Source: Eretmocerus hayati
Lineage: Eukaryota; Arthropoda; Insecta; Hymenoptera; Aphelinidae
Assembly: GCA_029851415.1 (NCBI GenBank)
Contig: CM056743.1
Location: 122,976,305 to 123,040,304 of the forward strand
Direction: 5' to 3'
DNA length: 64,000 bases
Positions 1-12,075 of this stretch are shown here, one piece after another. Positions within the stretch are counted from its first letter, which is position 1, and each line of letters opens with the position of its first letter. Made by a program: the position numbers and the translations under genes. The notes under the pieces were generated by a model that searched no databases, was not told the DNA's origin, and saw only the letters and a list, made by a program, of their open reading frames with translations.

Positions 1-1880
1 TATTGGTTTTCTTCCTCTTTGTTTTTGAAGATTATCATTGGCAATATACTAATTTGACCACTAGAGGCGCCACCATCGCTTCCCCATGGGTAGAGGGCAC
101 TCTTAAGGGCATGCGGTAGCCGTGCAACGAGGCATGTGTTAAAATTTCGATGAGACAAAGGTTGAGATGAGTTGTCCAGTTATTGTTATTGGCTAATAAG
201 TTATGCTCTAAAATCCGCCGTTAAGTTTGAATAATAAGAGTGTAACGAGAAAATAGGAACAACGACACGCTGGTACATCCTACCCTATAAAATGAGCACA
301 TTGTAACTCACACTTTTATCCCCTCGCGATTTGGATTAAACGGCGCGTCGAGAAGAACCATTCAAGTTAGATTATAACAAGTGTGGCTTCTCTCGTCGTT
401 TATCCTAAATCGAAACAGAATTCGAGTAGGGAACAAAATTCATCTTGCAGGTGAGCTCAAGTCAATCAAAATAATGAGAGAATACTTGATGAGACCTAAC
501 TGTACAGTTTTTCTGAATATAAGAGTAAAAAACCTTCAACTTTTTGAAAAATTTGTCGTTTACAAGGAAAGATGAGAAAACTAAATTGTCATGATCCAGT
601 CCGTATACTGGAAAATGTCGCCACTACAATGATAGACAGAATGTCTCAAAAGTCACTTACACCCCTACGAAACTCTGCAAAGAATGAAAATCACGAGAGG
701 GACCGGAATACGTGTCTCCTCATTTTGAGGAGGACATCTGATATAATAGTAGCCTTGATCTGATGGAGAAAAATTTTTCAAGGTCATTAGAAGATCTATT
801 TGATTGACTTTGAAATCCAAAAGAGCGTAAGACGAGGGCTTCTGACGGAAGATGTTTGGGACAAAGTTTGATTGTAATTATAGAGAAAGAAGAGATCGCA
901 GCGTTGCTATGACCTTGGAACACACGATCAAGTTCATTTGGAGATCTATCGGATTTTCAAAATACCTATCTTCGATCCTTTACTTTTGATTTCGGCCACT
1001 GGGAGTATGTAAAAATCATGAAACTTTTGTCTGAAGTATTCTCCGGATAACAAAGTGAACGACAACCTCCCTACTCTCAATTAGTACAATCTTTTTGTAA
1101 AGAAGTTCCACGACTTGCCACGCGCTTGCGGGGTTCGAGGTCAAAAGTTTGAGGTTTTATACGAAAATCAAGTTGACCTCTAAACGGCCTCGAAAGTGAC
1201 GTCCAAGGTCATCGCCAAGACCACTATGTCTTTTTTGCTATGACACAATGATTTTTCATTCCAAAAATTATCAGCCCAGAACGTTTCCTCTTGGAACTAC
1301 GAAGTTCATCGTCCAACTTGACGGGTGTTTACTCCCCTTTGTCTTGCAAGGTTTGAGTCGGATAAAAAATCGTGTTGGTACCACGACTTTTGGCCCTTGG
1401 GATAGTCTGCCAACTTATCACGATTTGCTTTAAAAACATCGAGGACAAATTATCTCAATAAGGAGGACAGCATGATTTATATCAACACCGACACCTCTAC
1501 ATATGTCCCTGTAACCTTGCTCTGCTCTACACTTTTAGCGAGTGCAATGACTAAATTTTTCGGAAGATGCAAGAAATATTCTATAGAATATATCTCATTC
1601 ACGTTTGATTACCATACTACGCTTAGTTTGGACTACGAAAAACTCTTGTTAATTGAGCAAGGTTGATTTCTTACCCATTCTTGAATTTGGTTTAGATGAT
1701 ATGTGTAAGAAAGTCTTCAGATCATGCTACTATTTAAATAGATAACGATGAGTCTATAAGATAATAGGTAACGATTTATAATAGATAACAATGAGTCTAA
1801 CGATGAGAGTTGTGAATCTTAGCATGGTCCAGCCTTTCACAGTTTCAAAAGTTGAAAAGGGTAAAAAATCGCAGGAATAG
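1..1880. other. Intergenic, no gene recognised
   Basis: The open frames here are under 70 codons and overlap in several frames without family motifs. The sequence is AT-rich. A degenerate direct repeat of the words gataacgatgagtctaa and gataacaatgagtctaac lies near 1739-1805. I see no exon, RNA gene or transposon end. Confidence 0.5.
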
Positions 1881-1882
1881 TA

Positions 1883-3076
1883 CACAGTAAAAAATTTTGT
1901 GCCGAAAACACCGCGCGCGCGGTAGAATGGCGCCTTAATTTCGGAGAGGGTCGGATTGTTACCACCTCTACAAAAGAGGTAGCTTCATCGACCGGAATCG
2001 TACTTCCACTCGCGGTGTGGTCCAAAGACAGCTCGGCATGGTGATTTCACAGATTCGTCCACCACGCCAAATACTCATTCGAAATCGTACCAGCCACGAC
2101 GTAAATTCACCGCGCGGGAGTGTGGTTTGACAGGGCGCGATGGTACTGATACCCCATCTGTCTAAGAAATTTGTAGTGAGCTGCAAATTTGATCTGACAC
2201 AAGGTCCCGAGTAGAAATGTATTCAGGCGCGCCTGCATAACAACTTCGGGCCTCAACAGGCGTACCTCAGTCAGTCGTTGGGCGAGCGCTAGGTGGAAAT
2301 AAGTCATGACACGATGAGCCGCTCAGGGCCAAGCTTACCACGCTAAGTGTTGCATTAACAAGCTTCCGCCTTGCTGCCGAGGATTAGACGCGGCAACCGA
2401 TCGAGATTCAAATACAAAAACTCCCGTAAATTTCTTTCTATTGCTTGACTCTATCTGGATTCTGACAATGACATCAATGAGACACTACTGAAAAACTTTC
2501 TCGCTTCGAGTTTTGATACGAATCAAAATTGGGAAACTCTCTCGCAAGTCGAAAATTATGTTTGCCATGAAGGAATCTATGAAACGTTCAAAAAACGTTG
2601 TGATTTTTCCAAATGTTTTGTCACCCTTTTTCATCACAAATCCTTTACTGCATGGAAGCAATGATATTCAAGGATGCGTATAAATATTCCCAAATCCATC
2701 TATCGATTTATTCAGTAGTGACAGCGATTTGCAAATATTTTGTATTGGCCGTGCGCTTGATCAGGTAGCGCGGCTTGTGTCGGATCAACTAACAGGACGC
2801 TGTGGTAAATTCACCAGTCGGCTCAGTACATTTACTGCGCGCATGGTATTTGAGAACTTGGAGACGAGGCAAATCATCGGCAAATGTACCATCTCGCACT
2901 GTAAATGTACGTCTTCCATAGTGGGGTAATAATCCGACCCGCTGCAGTAGAAGTAACTTGATAAGCTCGCACGGTATTTCTACCGAGCGAGAGTGAATAT
3001 CCCACTACGGAATACGTATTTCAGAGGGAGAAATTACCAGCCGGGTGGTACTTTCGACAAGAAAATTTTTACTGTG
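1883..3076. mobile_element. TA-flanked non-autonomous DNA transposon, TIR CACAGTAAAAA
   Basis: The ends form an imperfect inverted repeat: the left starts CACAGTAAAAAATTTTGTG and the right end read in reverse starts CACAGTAAAAATTTTCTTG. Both sides are bordered by TA (1881-1882 and 3077-3078), the duplication typical of Tc1/mariner-type and some other cut-and-paste families. The interior is CpG-rich in its first half and carries no transposase-like frame, so this is a non-autonomous copy. Superfamily assignment from a 2-bp duplication is weak. Confidence 0.55.
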
Positions 3077-3092
3077 TAGGGTTTCTCGTAAC

Positions 3093-3298
3093 CAGGGTTT
3101 GACACGAAACTGATTTTTGAATTTCGGTTCATTTCGGTTCGGGAGGTCAAACTTCTGTGATAATTTTGGAGATGTGACCGATAATTATGTCGCTGTGCAT
3201 CCAAGATGAATGGAGACCAATCCCAAAGTTATCACAGAAGTTTGACCCCCCGATCCGAAATGAACCGAAATTCAAAATCATTTTCGTATCAAACCCTG
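3093..3298. mobile_element. hAT-type MITE (206 bp)
   Basis: The element starts CAGGGTTTGA and ends with the matching inverted sequence TCAAACCCTG. It is flanked by a perfect 8-bp direct repeat CTCGTAAC (3085-3092 and 3299-3306). CAGGG ends with an 8-bp duplication define the hAT superfamily. The arms are long, about 80 bp (ATTTCGGTTCATTTCGG versus its complement), so the element folds into a hairpin. No coding capacity. Confidence 0.85.
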
Positions 3299-3306
3299 CT
3301 CGTAAC

Positions 3307-4480
3307 ATTCGCGACCAACCACACATAAACTGAAGTTCAGAGAATCTTCAATTAGATGGAAGTTCGCCATCACCATTTGAATAGAAAGGCCACATTGACA
3401 TGATAAATCATCACAAAAGAACATATATAGTGTCCACGAAGCGAAAGAAGTAACTATGTATATGAGAGAGAGAGAATAACAGAAAGCAGGAGAACGGCTG
3501 AGGGAGAAAAGGAAGTTCAGACAATCAGACGTCAGAGCCCACGAGCTAAAGCACCCAAAAGCCCCGGTAATGTTGTTGACATACTTAATAGCCACATGTT
3601 TGATTTGACTACTGTTGTTCCGCTGTTTGCAATATATAGTCGTTAGTTATAATAGCGTAACACGAGCATTTGGGTGACTAACCACGCGAGCCACATTATT
3701 CCCTCTGCTAACTTGATTAACAAACAGGTGTCAAATTTCATAGGACAATAATGTGCCTCATTGCTTTCGAAGGAGAATCGAATGTGATGGCTGGAGAAAA
3801 TACTGATCATGAGATTCTTCAAAAACAGGTAAGAACGCCGTTGATACAGATTAATATACCGTTTTGGATAATTCAATATGGAACTGTCAGAATCAGTGTA
3901 GTTTCGATTTGATGCAAGATACGACCACGCGGTGGGTGGCATTAAAAAAAACTATGATAATATATCTTAACTTTTTTTATTTGAGGTTATTCACGTTCCC
4001 TATTAGGGGAAAATAAGTGAAAAGCAGACAACATTCCACTTCGCAAAAACTAATTCTTTTGAAAATCTCAAAAGTTCGTAATTCGAGACACAATTTTGTC
4101 TCATTCCAAAAATGTATAGTTCCGAACTTTGTTATTGGGTCCTGTACCGATTTTGACACTCTTTATTGATGATATCAGCCTCCTGAGTTAAAAGATTAGT
4201 TTGTGCGCACGCGCAGGAATTTAGACTGCTCAAAATGTGATACACCAAGCTACTCGAATCGCGATTGAGGAGGTGGGTGGAAAAAGAGTGTAATTGTAAA
4301 ACGGTCATTTTGAGAGGATCAATACAAACCCAATAAAAATCGCTAGAGACGTGATTGGACGAGTTGACCTGACCTATTTCGAAGAAGATAGCATTCTCGA
4401 AGAAGGCCAACCCGAGCCGGGCATGAAACTTGATGAGCTTTATACGACTTGACGCGATAATACGCAGTTTCCGCGTCCCG
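3307..4480. other. Intergenic, no gene recognised
   Basis: AT-rich sequence with a short (GA)n run near 3465-3478. Small minus-strand frames (105, 99 and 92 codons) have no recognisable motifs, no codon-use contrast with their surroundings and no splice-linked partner. The word TGCGCACGCGCAGGAATTT at about 4204 recurs near 6327 inside the palindromic element, so part of this stretch is related repeat. Confidence 0.45.
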
Positions 4481-5269
4481 CGGGATAAAACAGCATATGC
4501 TATTCTTCAACTATTCTTTTTAATAACTCCTGTGAAAACAGAATATTTTTAAACGCTTTGAACTTTTTTTGACAGTCGATTGAGATTGGAAATGATTCGG
4601 AGCGGATTCGGAGCCGAGCAGATTGTCAGCAATCCAGAAGGGTTCGTTCGTCGTTTAGTTAGGGTCCCTAAACAATTTATTACTGTATATAGTGACTGTA
4701 AGTCTGCAGTGTTGTGTCCGTGTGCCATTCACTCACACTCAACTTCACAATATGTCACAAATAAAATGAAATTATGACAATTAAGAGCTGTGAATATGAG
4801 GCTCAGGCACTTCCCTGGGATAGGTAGCTGCTAAACCAGATATCAAAGGCAACGCCGAGTTCTCCATGTGTTTATCCATTCATCTGATGAGTATTCACCA
4901 AGTTCAAATAAGGATGATCCAACTGAAATAGAAGAATTCTGTTCTTGGTAAAGAGATCCCACTTTATTTTCAGGTTTCTGGTGTATGGGGATACAGTGGA
5001 AATGATGAAGTTGTACAGCTGGTATTGATACCACTGGTCTTAATCAATACTCGAAAACATGTACATTGCAGACCATGTTATGACGTTGTACCACCCCTTA
5101 TCCATATCTTCCCATTCAGTCCCAAGACCCAGTGAAGCATTCGAATTCCCAAGTACAGCGAGGGGGAATGAGGAGTTTATGTGGGCTAATTGGATATTCA
5201 GACAGGTATTTCTCATTTCATAGTTTTTAATATTTTAACGTCATGATGCATGTTGTACAATAGTATAGT

Positions 5270-5398
5270 ACGCACCTGCGTCCGCGAGGGGCCGAAAGTG
5301 ACACATTGCGGCCCGGGTGAGTTGCCGTACGAGCCGTCAGGCGAGGGCGGCGCGGCATACCCGCGGCCGCAATGGGTTGCTTTTGTCCCGAGGTGCGT
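5270..5398. repeat. CpG-rich hairpin MITE-like element
   Basis: Starts ACGCACCT and ends AGGTGCGT, with further inverted pairing between CATTGCGGCC and GGCCGCAATG. The stretch is much more GC-rich than its flanks. TAGT lies just outside or near both ends, but the duplication is not exact, so no superfamily is assigned. Confidence 0.4.
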
Positions 5399-5405
5399 TT
5401 AGTTC

Positions 5406-5637
5406 TTTTCAGTACACTTTCATCGAAATTCTATGGTTTCCGACACGATTTCGGGGCAAAATCCCGCACCGCCGCACAGGTTAGAAAACATCGGAGCATG
5501 CATTGTAGCAGGCCGAGGGCGCAGCCCGAGGTCTGATGGGCATGCTCAGTCGTTTTCTGCCCTGGGCGGCAATGCGGGATTTTCTGACCCGGCATCGGGG
5601 CGGAAACCACAGGCTTACGATGCAAGTGTACTGAAAA
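5406..5637. repeat. Foldback repeat, TIR TTTTCAGTACACTT
   Basis: TTTTCAGTACACTT at the left is complemented by AAGTGTACTGAAAA at the right. Inner segments (TTCGGGGCAAAATCCCGCA versus TGCGGGATTTTCTGACCCG) also pair. The interior GAGGGCGCAGCCC is itself a small hairpin. The frames in this stretch are by-products of the palindrome. Confidence 0.45.
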
Positions 5638-5797
5638 TATAATTGTGAGTTGGTCAGTTGAGAAAAAATCCTTATCCGCTTCTAAGAGATTACCCTACGT
5701 CGACACAAGATGGAACATTCTTTATAAAGTCAATCTTAAAATTTCAGGAATTTCAGCTGTAGTAAGATTCATAACTGGGATAGGAAGGTTCTGTATA

Positions 5798-7273
5798 TGA
5801 GTAGTTCCGCGCGAAACAGACCTACGAAAAAGGGTCATGTCTTAAATTTTTTTCTTGACTTTCTTGATCGATTCTATGGTACAAAATATGAACTTTTCAC
5901 TACCTATGGGGCCCCAAAAAAATTTTCCAGGTACCTTCAACGTACATTACTTTGTTCTTTCGAATTATTTTCAACAAAAAGTTAGGGTATTTCTTTCAAT
6001 AAAATGAATTTTTCTGTTATTCGTTCAAAGATACAGAAATGCGGTTTGCGGCTTTCGAAAGGTCTCAAAAAAACCTATCGAAATCGGTCTTGTGAAGTTG
6101 ATTTTGATGTCTTGGGTGATTTTATCAGGCAAAAGAGTGAAATACATGGAAGATTAAATTTCTCGAAAATCCAATTTTTTCAAATTCTGAAAAGTTGATA
6201 TTTTATGTAAAATTTTGTGTTCTTTCAGAGGAAAAAGTCCCGAATTCCTTTTTTGCGTTCCACTACCTTTTTTTGTCAATCATCATAAATCCATTTTCCA
6301 GGCTCTTGGAAATTGTCTGTTTTCTGCGCACGCGCAGGAATTTGGAACCTTAAAACCAATTCCATTGGAAAGCCAAGAAAATTTCCTTCGAAATGACCAC
6401 TGGCCGAAGTCGATTTCATGCGTTTGAACCGAATCTACAACATATAAAAGATGATCCTCCAGCTCGAGTGCGACACATCGATGGACGCCATCGAACGGGG
6501 GCAGGCGTAAAAAAGTTCTTTTATCTAAAATTAATAATTTTGATGAAGTCATTGAAGATTATCCTGCTGTCTCCAGTACCTTCGACCCACCTCTGAGGAA
6601 CTATCAAGATTCAGTGGTCTTCTGGACGTTGCAACTCTGGCTCAAATGCATGGAATTGACTTCGGCAGGTAGTCATTCTCAAGGAAATTTTCTTGGCTTT
6701 CCAATGGAATTGGTTTCAAGGATCCAAGTTTCTGCGCATGCGCAGAAAACATACGATTTCCAAAAGCCTCGAAAATGGATTTGTGATAATTGGCAAAGAT
6801 AGGCGTTAGATCGCAAAAAAGGAATTCGGATATATCTTTTTCTGTAAGAACACAAAATTTTATATAAAATATCAACTTTTCAGAATTTTAAAAAATTGGG
6901 ATTTCGACAAATTTAATCTTCTATGTATTTCACTCTTTTGCCCGATAAAATCATCCAAGACATCAAAATCAACTTCACAAGACCGATTTCGATAGGTTTT
7001 TCAAAGACCTTTCGAATGCCGTAGATCGCATCTTTGTATCTTTGAACAAATTCGAGAAAAATTCATTTTATTGAAAAAAATACCCTAATTTTTTTGTTGA
7101 AAATAATTCAAAAGGATAAAGTTATGTACGTTGAAGGTACCTGGAAAATTTTTTTGGGGCCCCATAGGTAGTGAAAAGTTCATATTTTGTACCATAGAAT
7201 CGAATGAAAAAATCAAGAAAAAAAATTTAAGACATGACCCTTTTTCGTAGGTCTGTTCGCGCGGAACTACTCA
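5798..7273. mobile_element. 1.48-kb palindromic TA-flanked transposon (TIR TGAGTAGTTCCG)
   Basis: Starts TGAGTAGTTCCGCGCG and ends CGCGCGGAACTACTCA, with TA on each side (5796-5797 and 7274-7275). The two arms are inverted copies for about 0.6 kb each (for example GGTACCTTCAACGTACAT at about 5932 against ATGTACGTTGAAGGTACC at about 7123). Only about 0.2 kb (6430-6640) is unpaired. Arms contain TGCGCATGCGCA (6728-6739), a perfect NRF-1-like palindrome, or its TGCGCACGCGCA variant. No transposase frame. A second member of the TIR family lies at 28200-29151. Confidence 0.6.
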
Positions 7274-8434
7274 TACAGCAATCACGTGACATCGATTTGA
7301 ATGGGCGTCCGTATCGTTTCCAATTTCAATTGACTCTCAAAAAAAATTCATAGCGTTTGAAAATATTCTGTTTTTCAGAAATTATTCTTTTTACATCGAC
7401 TATCGACTGCATAAGCTAGAACATTTTAATTTGACACATGCGTGTTCCCTATTGACTTTGTCCAGTAGTTATTTCGCAGGAACTTCACTTGTCTATCAGT
7501 GATATCAGTTTCATGAGCCTAAATCCTGCAAATGCCTAAAAACTTAGCTTTCATTCGAGGAAGCTAAAAACATCCATAAAACGTCATCGACGTGTCACTC
7601 GGACCAGCTCTCAAAATTCGTTAAGCTCTCATTGTTCCAGCATACGACAACAGGTTCTGTGACTTTACAGACATGTTTATTCCCTATCCTATTCCGCATT
7701 TAATCGAAAGTCGTTGGTCGAAGATCAGCTGATCGTCGTCGGTGTGAACTCTCGCGAGTTCGCAAGAGTGTGTAACGTGTGTGAAATCGCATTGGTGTGA
7801 GTGTCCCCGCGCTGATTGGTGCCTTGATACAGATTTAGTTTGGTAAAACTGTATATGTGTAGCCCGATTTTGGATGTTTACACTGTACATCGGCCACGCA
7901 GGCGCCAGCAGAAGACACAATTTAGACGTCTCCACGATTCATCCATATGGCTCTCTCAATCAAAGGGGAGGGGATTCCCGGAGAGTGCGCGCGCGGGGGA
8001 ATCCTGCTGTTTCTGTTCGAGCGATGTGGCGCGAAAACTCAAATGGAACAAAACATGATCCGGAGCACGTACGAGTGGGCAAAATCCCATCGCGCGCGCG
8101 GTTGTCTTCGGTCCATATTCCATGGAAATAAATCACCGAATCGAAGTCTGTTCGTCCTCAAAAGTCGTTTACCGTAGAATCAGGAACGGAATCGCAGGCA
8201 ACAATAACGAAATCGCGGGTAACAATAACAAATCGAAAATAGCAAATACAATCCATCCATGGCTCTCTCAATCAAAGGGGAGAGGATTCCCGGAGAGATC
8301 GCGCGCGGGGGAATCCTGCGGTTCCTGTTCGAGCGATGTGGCGCGAAAACTCGTTCATCGTAGATTCAGGAAAGGAATCGCAGGCAACAATAGCGAAATC
8401 GCGGGTAACAATAACAAATCAAAACTAACAAATC

Positions 8435-8450
8435 CGCGCGCTTGCGCGCG
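8435..8450. repeat. CGCGCGCTTGCGCGCG motif, copy 1
   Basis: A 16-bp near-palindrome following module C. The same 16-mer is at 11158-11173, 11626-11641 and 22771-22786, and its inverse core at 41895-41908. Confidence 0.7.
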
Positions 8451-8797
8451 TCTTAAGTTCCTAGTCCCTATCCTATTCCGTATTTAATCGAAAGTCGACG
8501 GTCGAAGATCAGCTGATCGTCGTCGGTGTGGAATCTCGCGAGTTCGCAAGAATGTGTAACGTGCGTGAGGTCGCGTTGGTGTGCGTGTCCCCGCTCTCAT
8601 TGGCGCCGCGATACAGGTTCAGTTTGGTAGAACTGTATATGTGTAGCCCAATTTTGCATGTTTACACTGTACATCGGCCACGCAGGTGCCAGCAGAAGAA
8701 ACTCACGTCTCCACGCGATCCATCCATGAGCTAAGCCATATCGAAGGGGAGGGGATTCCCGGGATCTTATTGTGAAAGAGTCCGGCGCACGTACGTA

Positions 8798-10078
8798 CCT
8801 ACCTACCTACCTACGCGCGCCCGCGGCGGTTCTTAATTTTTTTTGGTCATGGCGATTGAATATAAGAATCATTTCGTAACTTCACAAATTGCTCTTTGTT
8901 TCAAGATAAATGCTCAATTCCAATACCTTAATTTTTTTTTATTTCTATGATTTTTATTTATAAACCGATCAAATAAGGATCTTGTCACGGTGCTTGTCGG
9001 CTACTGACACTCTTGAATCTACACTGCCACGTGCGGTGTTGCTTTGAGCAAGCACAAGTTGGCACCAACTTTGTCAGGTATAGAAGTTCTAAAAAGTACT
9101 TTAGATATAAAAAAAAAACACCTTATTCCGGAATCGCGTTCCAAAAAAACTCCTTGTTCCTGTATTTTTTATAATTAATCGATATTGCATTCAACGCTGT
9201 GTGGGTTCCCCGTAGCTCGTACCGACACGCAAGTAGACTTTAAAAATTCCAATTCTCCTAATAAAAACTCCTTCTTCACAGTTTTGGCATCCGATAATTT
9301 TTTATTTTGCAATTCATATAATAATTCATCACACCTGAAGTCCAGGTCACCAGCTGTACTACGTTGCGTGGTCCTTGTAGTGATCTGGCCTTCAGGTGTG
9401 ATGAATTATTATATGAATTGCAAAATAAAAAATTATCGGATGCTGGAAAACTGTGAAGAAGGAGTTTTTATTAGGAGACCTGGAAATTTTGAGGTCTACT
9501 TGCGTGTTGGTACGAACTACGGCGGGAAACCACACAGCGTTGAATGCAATGCACATAGTCATCGATTAATTGTAAAAAAATACAGGAATAAGGAGTTTTT
9601 TTGGAACGTGATCTCGGAATAAACTGTTTTTTTTGGATCTAAATCACTTCTTAGAATTTCTATACCTGACAAAGTTGGTGCCAACTTGTACTCACTCTTG
9701 CTTTGCGAGGGGACGTGTTTTACATGCGAGTAGTGTAGAAACATCTGTTTCCAGGCGTCCTCGCTTGGCGAGAAAGCTTGAAAACAAATGTTTCTACGCT
9801 ACTAGCATGTAAAACACATTACGTATCTCGTGTGGAAAACTTCGCGGGTAATGGGCCTATGCGGCGAGCGTGTGGATTCCGTGTGGCGGAATTTTATTTA
9901 ATACCTACTGACTACGAGAACAAAGTAAAAAGTGATCTATTCCAAAAGAGCATTTATTATTCAATTAAAAGCAATTTGTTAAAAACGAATTTGTTTGCAT
10001 TGTTAATTACCATGGCAAAAATAAAGATGAGAACCGCCGCGAGCGCGCGTAGGTAGGTAGGTAAGTAGGTGCGTGAGC
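8798..10078. repeat. Nested inverted repeat with CTAC/GTAG tetramer ends
   Basis: TACCTACCTACCTACC followed by a GCGCG-rich stretch and CGGCGGTTCTTA at the left is mirrored at the right by GAACCGCCGCGAGCGCGCG followed by TAGGTAGGTAGGTAAGTAGG. The repeats enclose about 1.2 kb including the hairpin at 9053-9690. Confidence 0.5.
9053..9690. repeat. 640-bp foldback hairpin
   Basis: Two inverted arms meet near 9365-9385. ACAAGTTGGCACCAACTTTG at the left is mirrored by CAAAGTTGGTGCCAACTTGT at the right, and the inner arms (TAATAATTCATCACACCTGA) are also mirrored. The 145-codon frame running through the right arm is a product of the palindrome and has no recognisable family features. A further small hairpin (GTGTTTTACATGCGAGTAG and its inverse) follows at about 9716-9822. 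Confidence 0.6.
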
Positions 10079-10283
10079 CGGACCATGGCGTGAAGATAAC
10101 AAGGTGTGGGACCCCGAGCGGTTAAAACGCATCGGCCACCGCGCAGACATGGTGGCCCACCAATGCCATCCATATTGGATTTCATGTTGAATAGTTTGCA
10201 TGTGTGAGTAACCGTGGACAAGCTGTCGTGCCGTTTTGCTCAGATTTGCATGTGGCTCCACAAGTCCCACATCTTACATCTTA

Positions 10284-10457
10284 GAAATGTTATATTTTTG
10301 TGTTGAGAATCAATGCAAAAATATAACAGAGCCAGTCTGCGATGGAGAGAAAAAGTCAATCTACCGATTTCCTCGAGCTAAAAATCCTCTGTACAGATGC
10401 ATAAGGACGTGTGAAGCATATGTGAGAATTCTAAACTCCAATAGCGTCATGAAATAG
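10284..10457 (+). pseudogene. Possible THAP-type zinc-finger relic
   Basis: A short frame reads Cys-x4-Cys followed, about 18 residues later, by IYRFPRAKNPLYRC. This resembles the start of a THAP zinc finger (C-x2-4-C then F-H-R-F-P and a conserved Trp), found in P-element transposases and derived proteins. The Trp position is Cys here, and no distal Cys-x2-His pair is present before the stop. It sits inside the inserted element at 8763-10701, so it could be a fragment of that element's transposase. Chance resemblance is quite possible. Confidence 0.25.
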
Positions 10458-11670
10458 TGACATTCTTAGAGAAATCCAAATTAGTGATAAATTCGTTGAT
10501 CTGAACATTCTCCACGCTCGTCCGTATGAATGATTGAAACCGTATAGTCGTGAAACCGGAGGCAAAACACCGTGCTACGTTCATTCAAAGGTCCCGCGAC
10601 AAAATCTCATCATGGCGTCGGTCGGTGGGCTAGCGAAAACGTGCGCGGTCACACACCTTGTTATCTTTACGCCATGAGCCGGACACTTTCACAATAAGGA
10701 CCCCGGAGAGTGCGCGCGCGGGTGAATCCTGCTGTTTCTGTTTGAGCGGTGTGGCGCGAAAACTCAAATGTAACACAACATGATCCGGAGAACGTACGAG
10801 CGGGCAAAGTACCATTGCGCCCGCGGTTGTCTCCGGTCCGTATTTCATGAGAATAAATCACCGAATCAAGGTCTGTTCATTCTCAAAAGTCGTTCATAAT
10901 AGAATCAGTAACGGAATCGCAGGCAACAATAACGAAATCGCGGGTAACAATAACAAATCGAAAATAACATACGACCCATCCATGGCTCTCTCGATCAAAG
11001 GGGAGGGGATTCCCGCAGAGTGCGCGCGCGGGGGGATCCTGCTTTTTCTGTCCGAGCGGTGTGGCGCGAAAACTCGTTCATCCTAGATTCAGGAAAGGAA
11101 TCGCAGGCAACAATGACGAAATCGCGGGTAACAATAACAAGTCAAAAGTGACAAATCCGCGCGCTTGCGCGCGTCTCAAGTCCCTAGTCCCTATCCTATT
11201 CCGCATTTAATCGAAAGTCGTTGGTCGAAGATCAGCTGATCGTCGTCGGTGTGAAATCTCGCGAGTTCGCAAGAGTGTGTAACGTGTGTGAAATCGCATT
11301 GGTGTGCATGTCCCCGCTCTGATTGGCTCCGCGATACAGGTTCAGTTTGGTAGAACTGTATATGTGTAGCCCAATTTTGCATGTTTACACTGTACATCAG
11401 TCACGCAGGTGCCAGCAGAAGACACGTCTCCACGATCCATCCATGAGCTAAGCTAAGCCATATCAAAGGGGAGGGGATTCCCGGAGAGTGCGCGCGCGGG
11501 GGGATCCTGCTTTTTCTGTCCGAGCGGTGTGGCGCGAAAACTCGTTCATCCTAGATTCAGGAAAGGAATCGCAGGCAACAATGACGAAATCGCGGGTAAC
11601 AATAACAAATCAAAAGTGACGAATCCGCGCGCTTGCGCGCGTCTAAAGTTCCTAGTCCCCTATCCTATCA

Positions 11671-12057
11671 CAAATTGCGATTGTGCGATTGATCGATAAA
11701 TTTCTCGAAAGCATCGAATTCGGAGTGCAGCTACGTTCACGTTGGTGAGATCTAATGTCCATATCTTTAGAGTCGAGAGCTATCGACCACTGCTAAGATG
11801 CCACATTCGACCATCTTGGATTGTCTCTTGTGTGGGCATGGAGACTATGAAAAGGTTACTTTACCCTCCATGTGTGTCGGTATCACAGCTCGCGACCACG
11901 CGGACGTACACCAAACAAGTATGTCTGGTTGCCTGTTTTCAGGATCACTCGATAATGGTTCAAATTAGCAGTTGACGGACGATTTTATTATTTTAAGCAG
12001 TCTTATTACGAGCTGCCCCCCCCCCCTCATTATTTGTGATAGATATATGGGCTATTC
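11671..12057. other. Intergenic flank of the Polinton-like element
   Basis: No gene recognised. A run of 12 C residues lies at about 12015-12026, just outside the element. Confidence 0.5.
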
Positions 12058-12063
12058 CGCAAA
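12058..12063. repeat. Left target-site duplication CGCAAA
   Basis: Six bases CGCAAA immediately precede the AGTAGTGGAG terminus. They are repeated exactly at 22263-22268 after the mirrored terminus. A 6-bp duplication is characteristic of Polinton/Maverick integration. Confidence 0.85.
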
Positions 12064-12075
12064 AGTAGTGGAGCT

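Larger units (their letters stand above)
4490..7490. repeat. Composite inverted-repeat element enclosing a 1.5-kb palindrome
   Basis: Sequence at about 4500-4600 (AACAGAATATTTTTAAACGC, then TCGATTGAGATTGGAAATGA) returns in inverted, diverged form at about 7305-7410 (GCGTTTGAAAATATTCTGTT; TTTCCAATTTCAATTGA). The two copies enclose roughly 2.7 kb that includes two smaller hairpins and the element at 5798-7273. I could not fix the outer ends or a target duplication. It may be an older foldback transposon into which others inserted. Confidence 0.4.
8763..10701. mobile_element. Insertion splitting a module-B repeat, 5-bp duplication CCCGG
   Basis: Intact module B elsewhere reads GGGATTCCCGGAGAG. 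Here it is interrupted: the left part ends CCCGG (8758-8762) and the right part restarts CCCGG (10702-10706). Between them the ends are inverted: GATCTTATTGTGAAAG at the left and CTTTCACAATAAGGAC at the right. This gives an independent view of the empty site and supports a real insertion with a duplication of up to 5 bp. The interior holds further nested hairpins (8798-10078, 9053-9690) and a possible THAP-like relic. No intact transposase. Confidence 0.55.
7678..11670. repeat. Modular CpG-rich repeat cluster
   Basis: The cluster is a patchwork of recurring modules. Module A (about 220 bp, ATTCCGCATTTAATCGAAAG, includes the palindrome GATCAGCTGATC) occurs near 7688, 8470 and 11200. Module B (AAAGGGGAGGGGATTCCCGG... 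GCGCGAAAACTC) occurs near 7960, 8275, 10700, 10990 and 11465. Module C (AATCGCAGGCAACAATAACG) occurs near 8188, 8376, 10915, 11098 and 11567. Module D is CGCGCGCTTGCGCGCG. Order and spacing suggest segmental tandem duplication of one ancestral unit, later split by the insertion at 8763-10701. The short frames here repeat with the modules and are not credible genes. Confidence 0.65.

Noticed and set aside
1133..1142. GGGGTTCGAGGTC as a tRNA B-box
   Set aside because: No matching A-box or cloverleaf around it; no tRNA or rRNA gene was found in the window.
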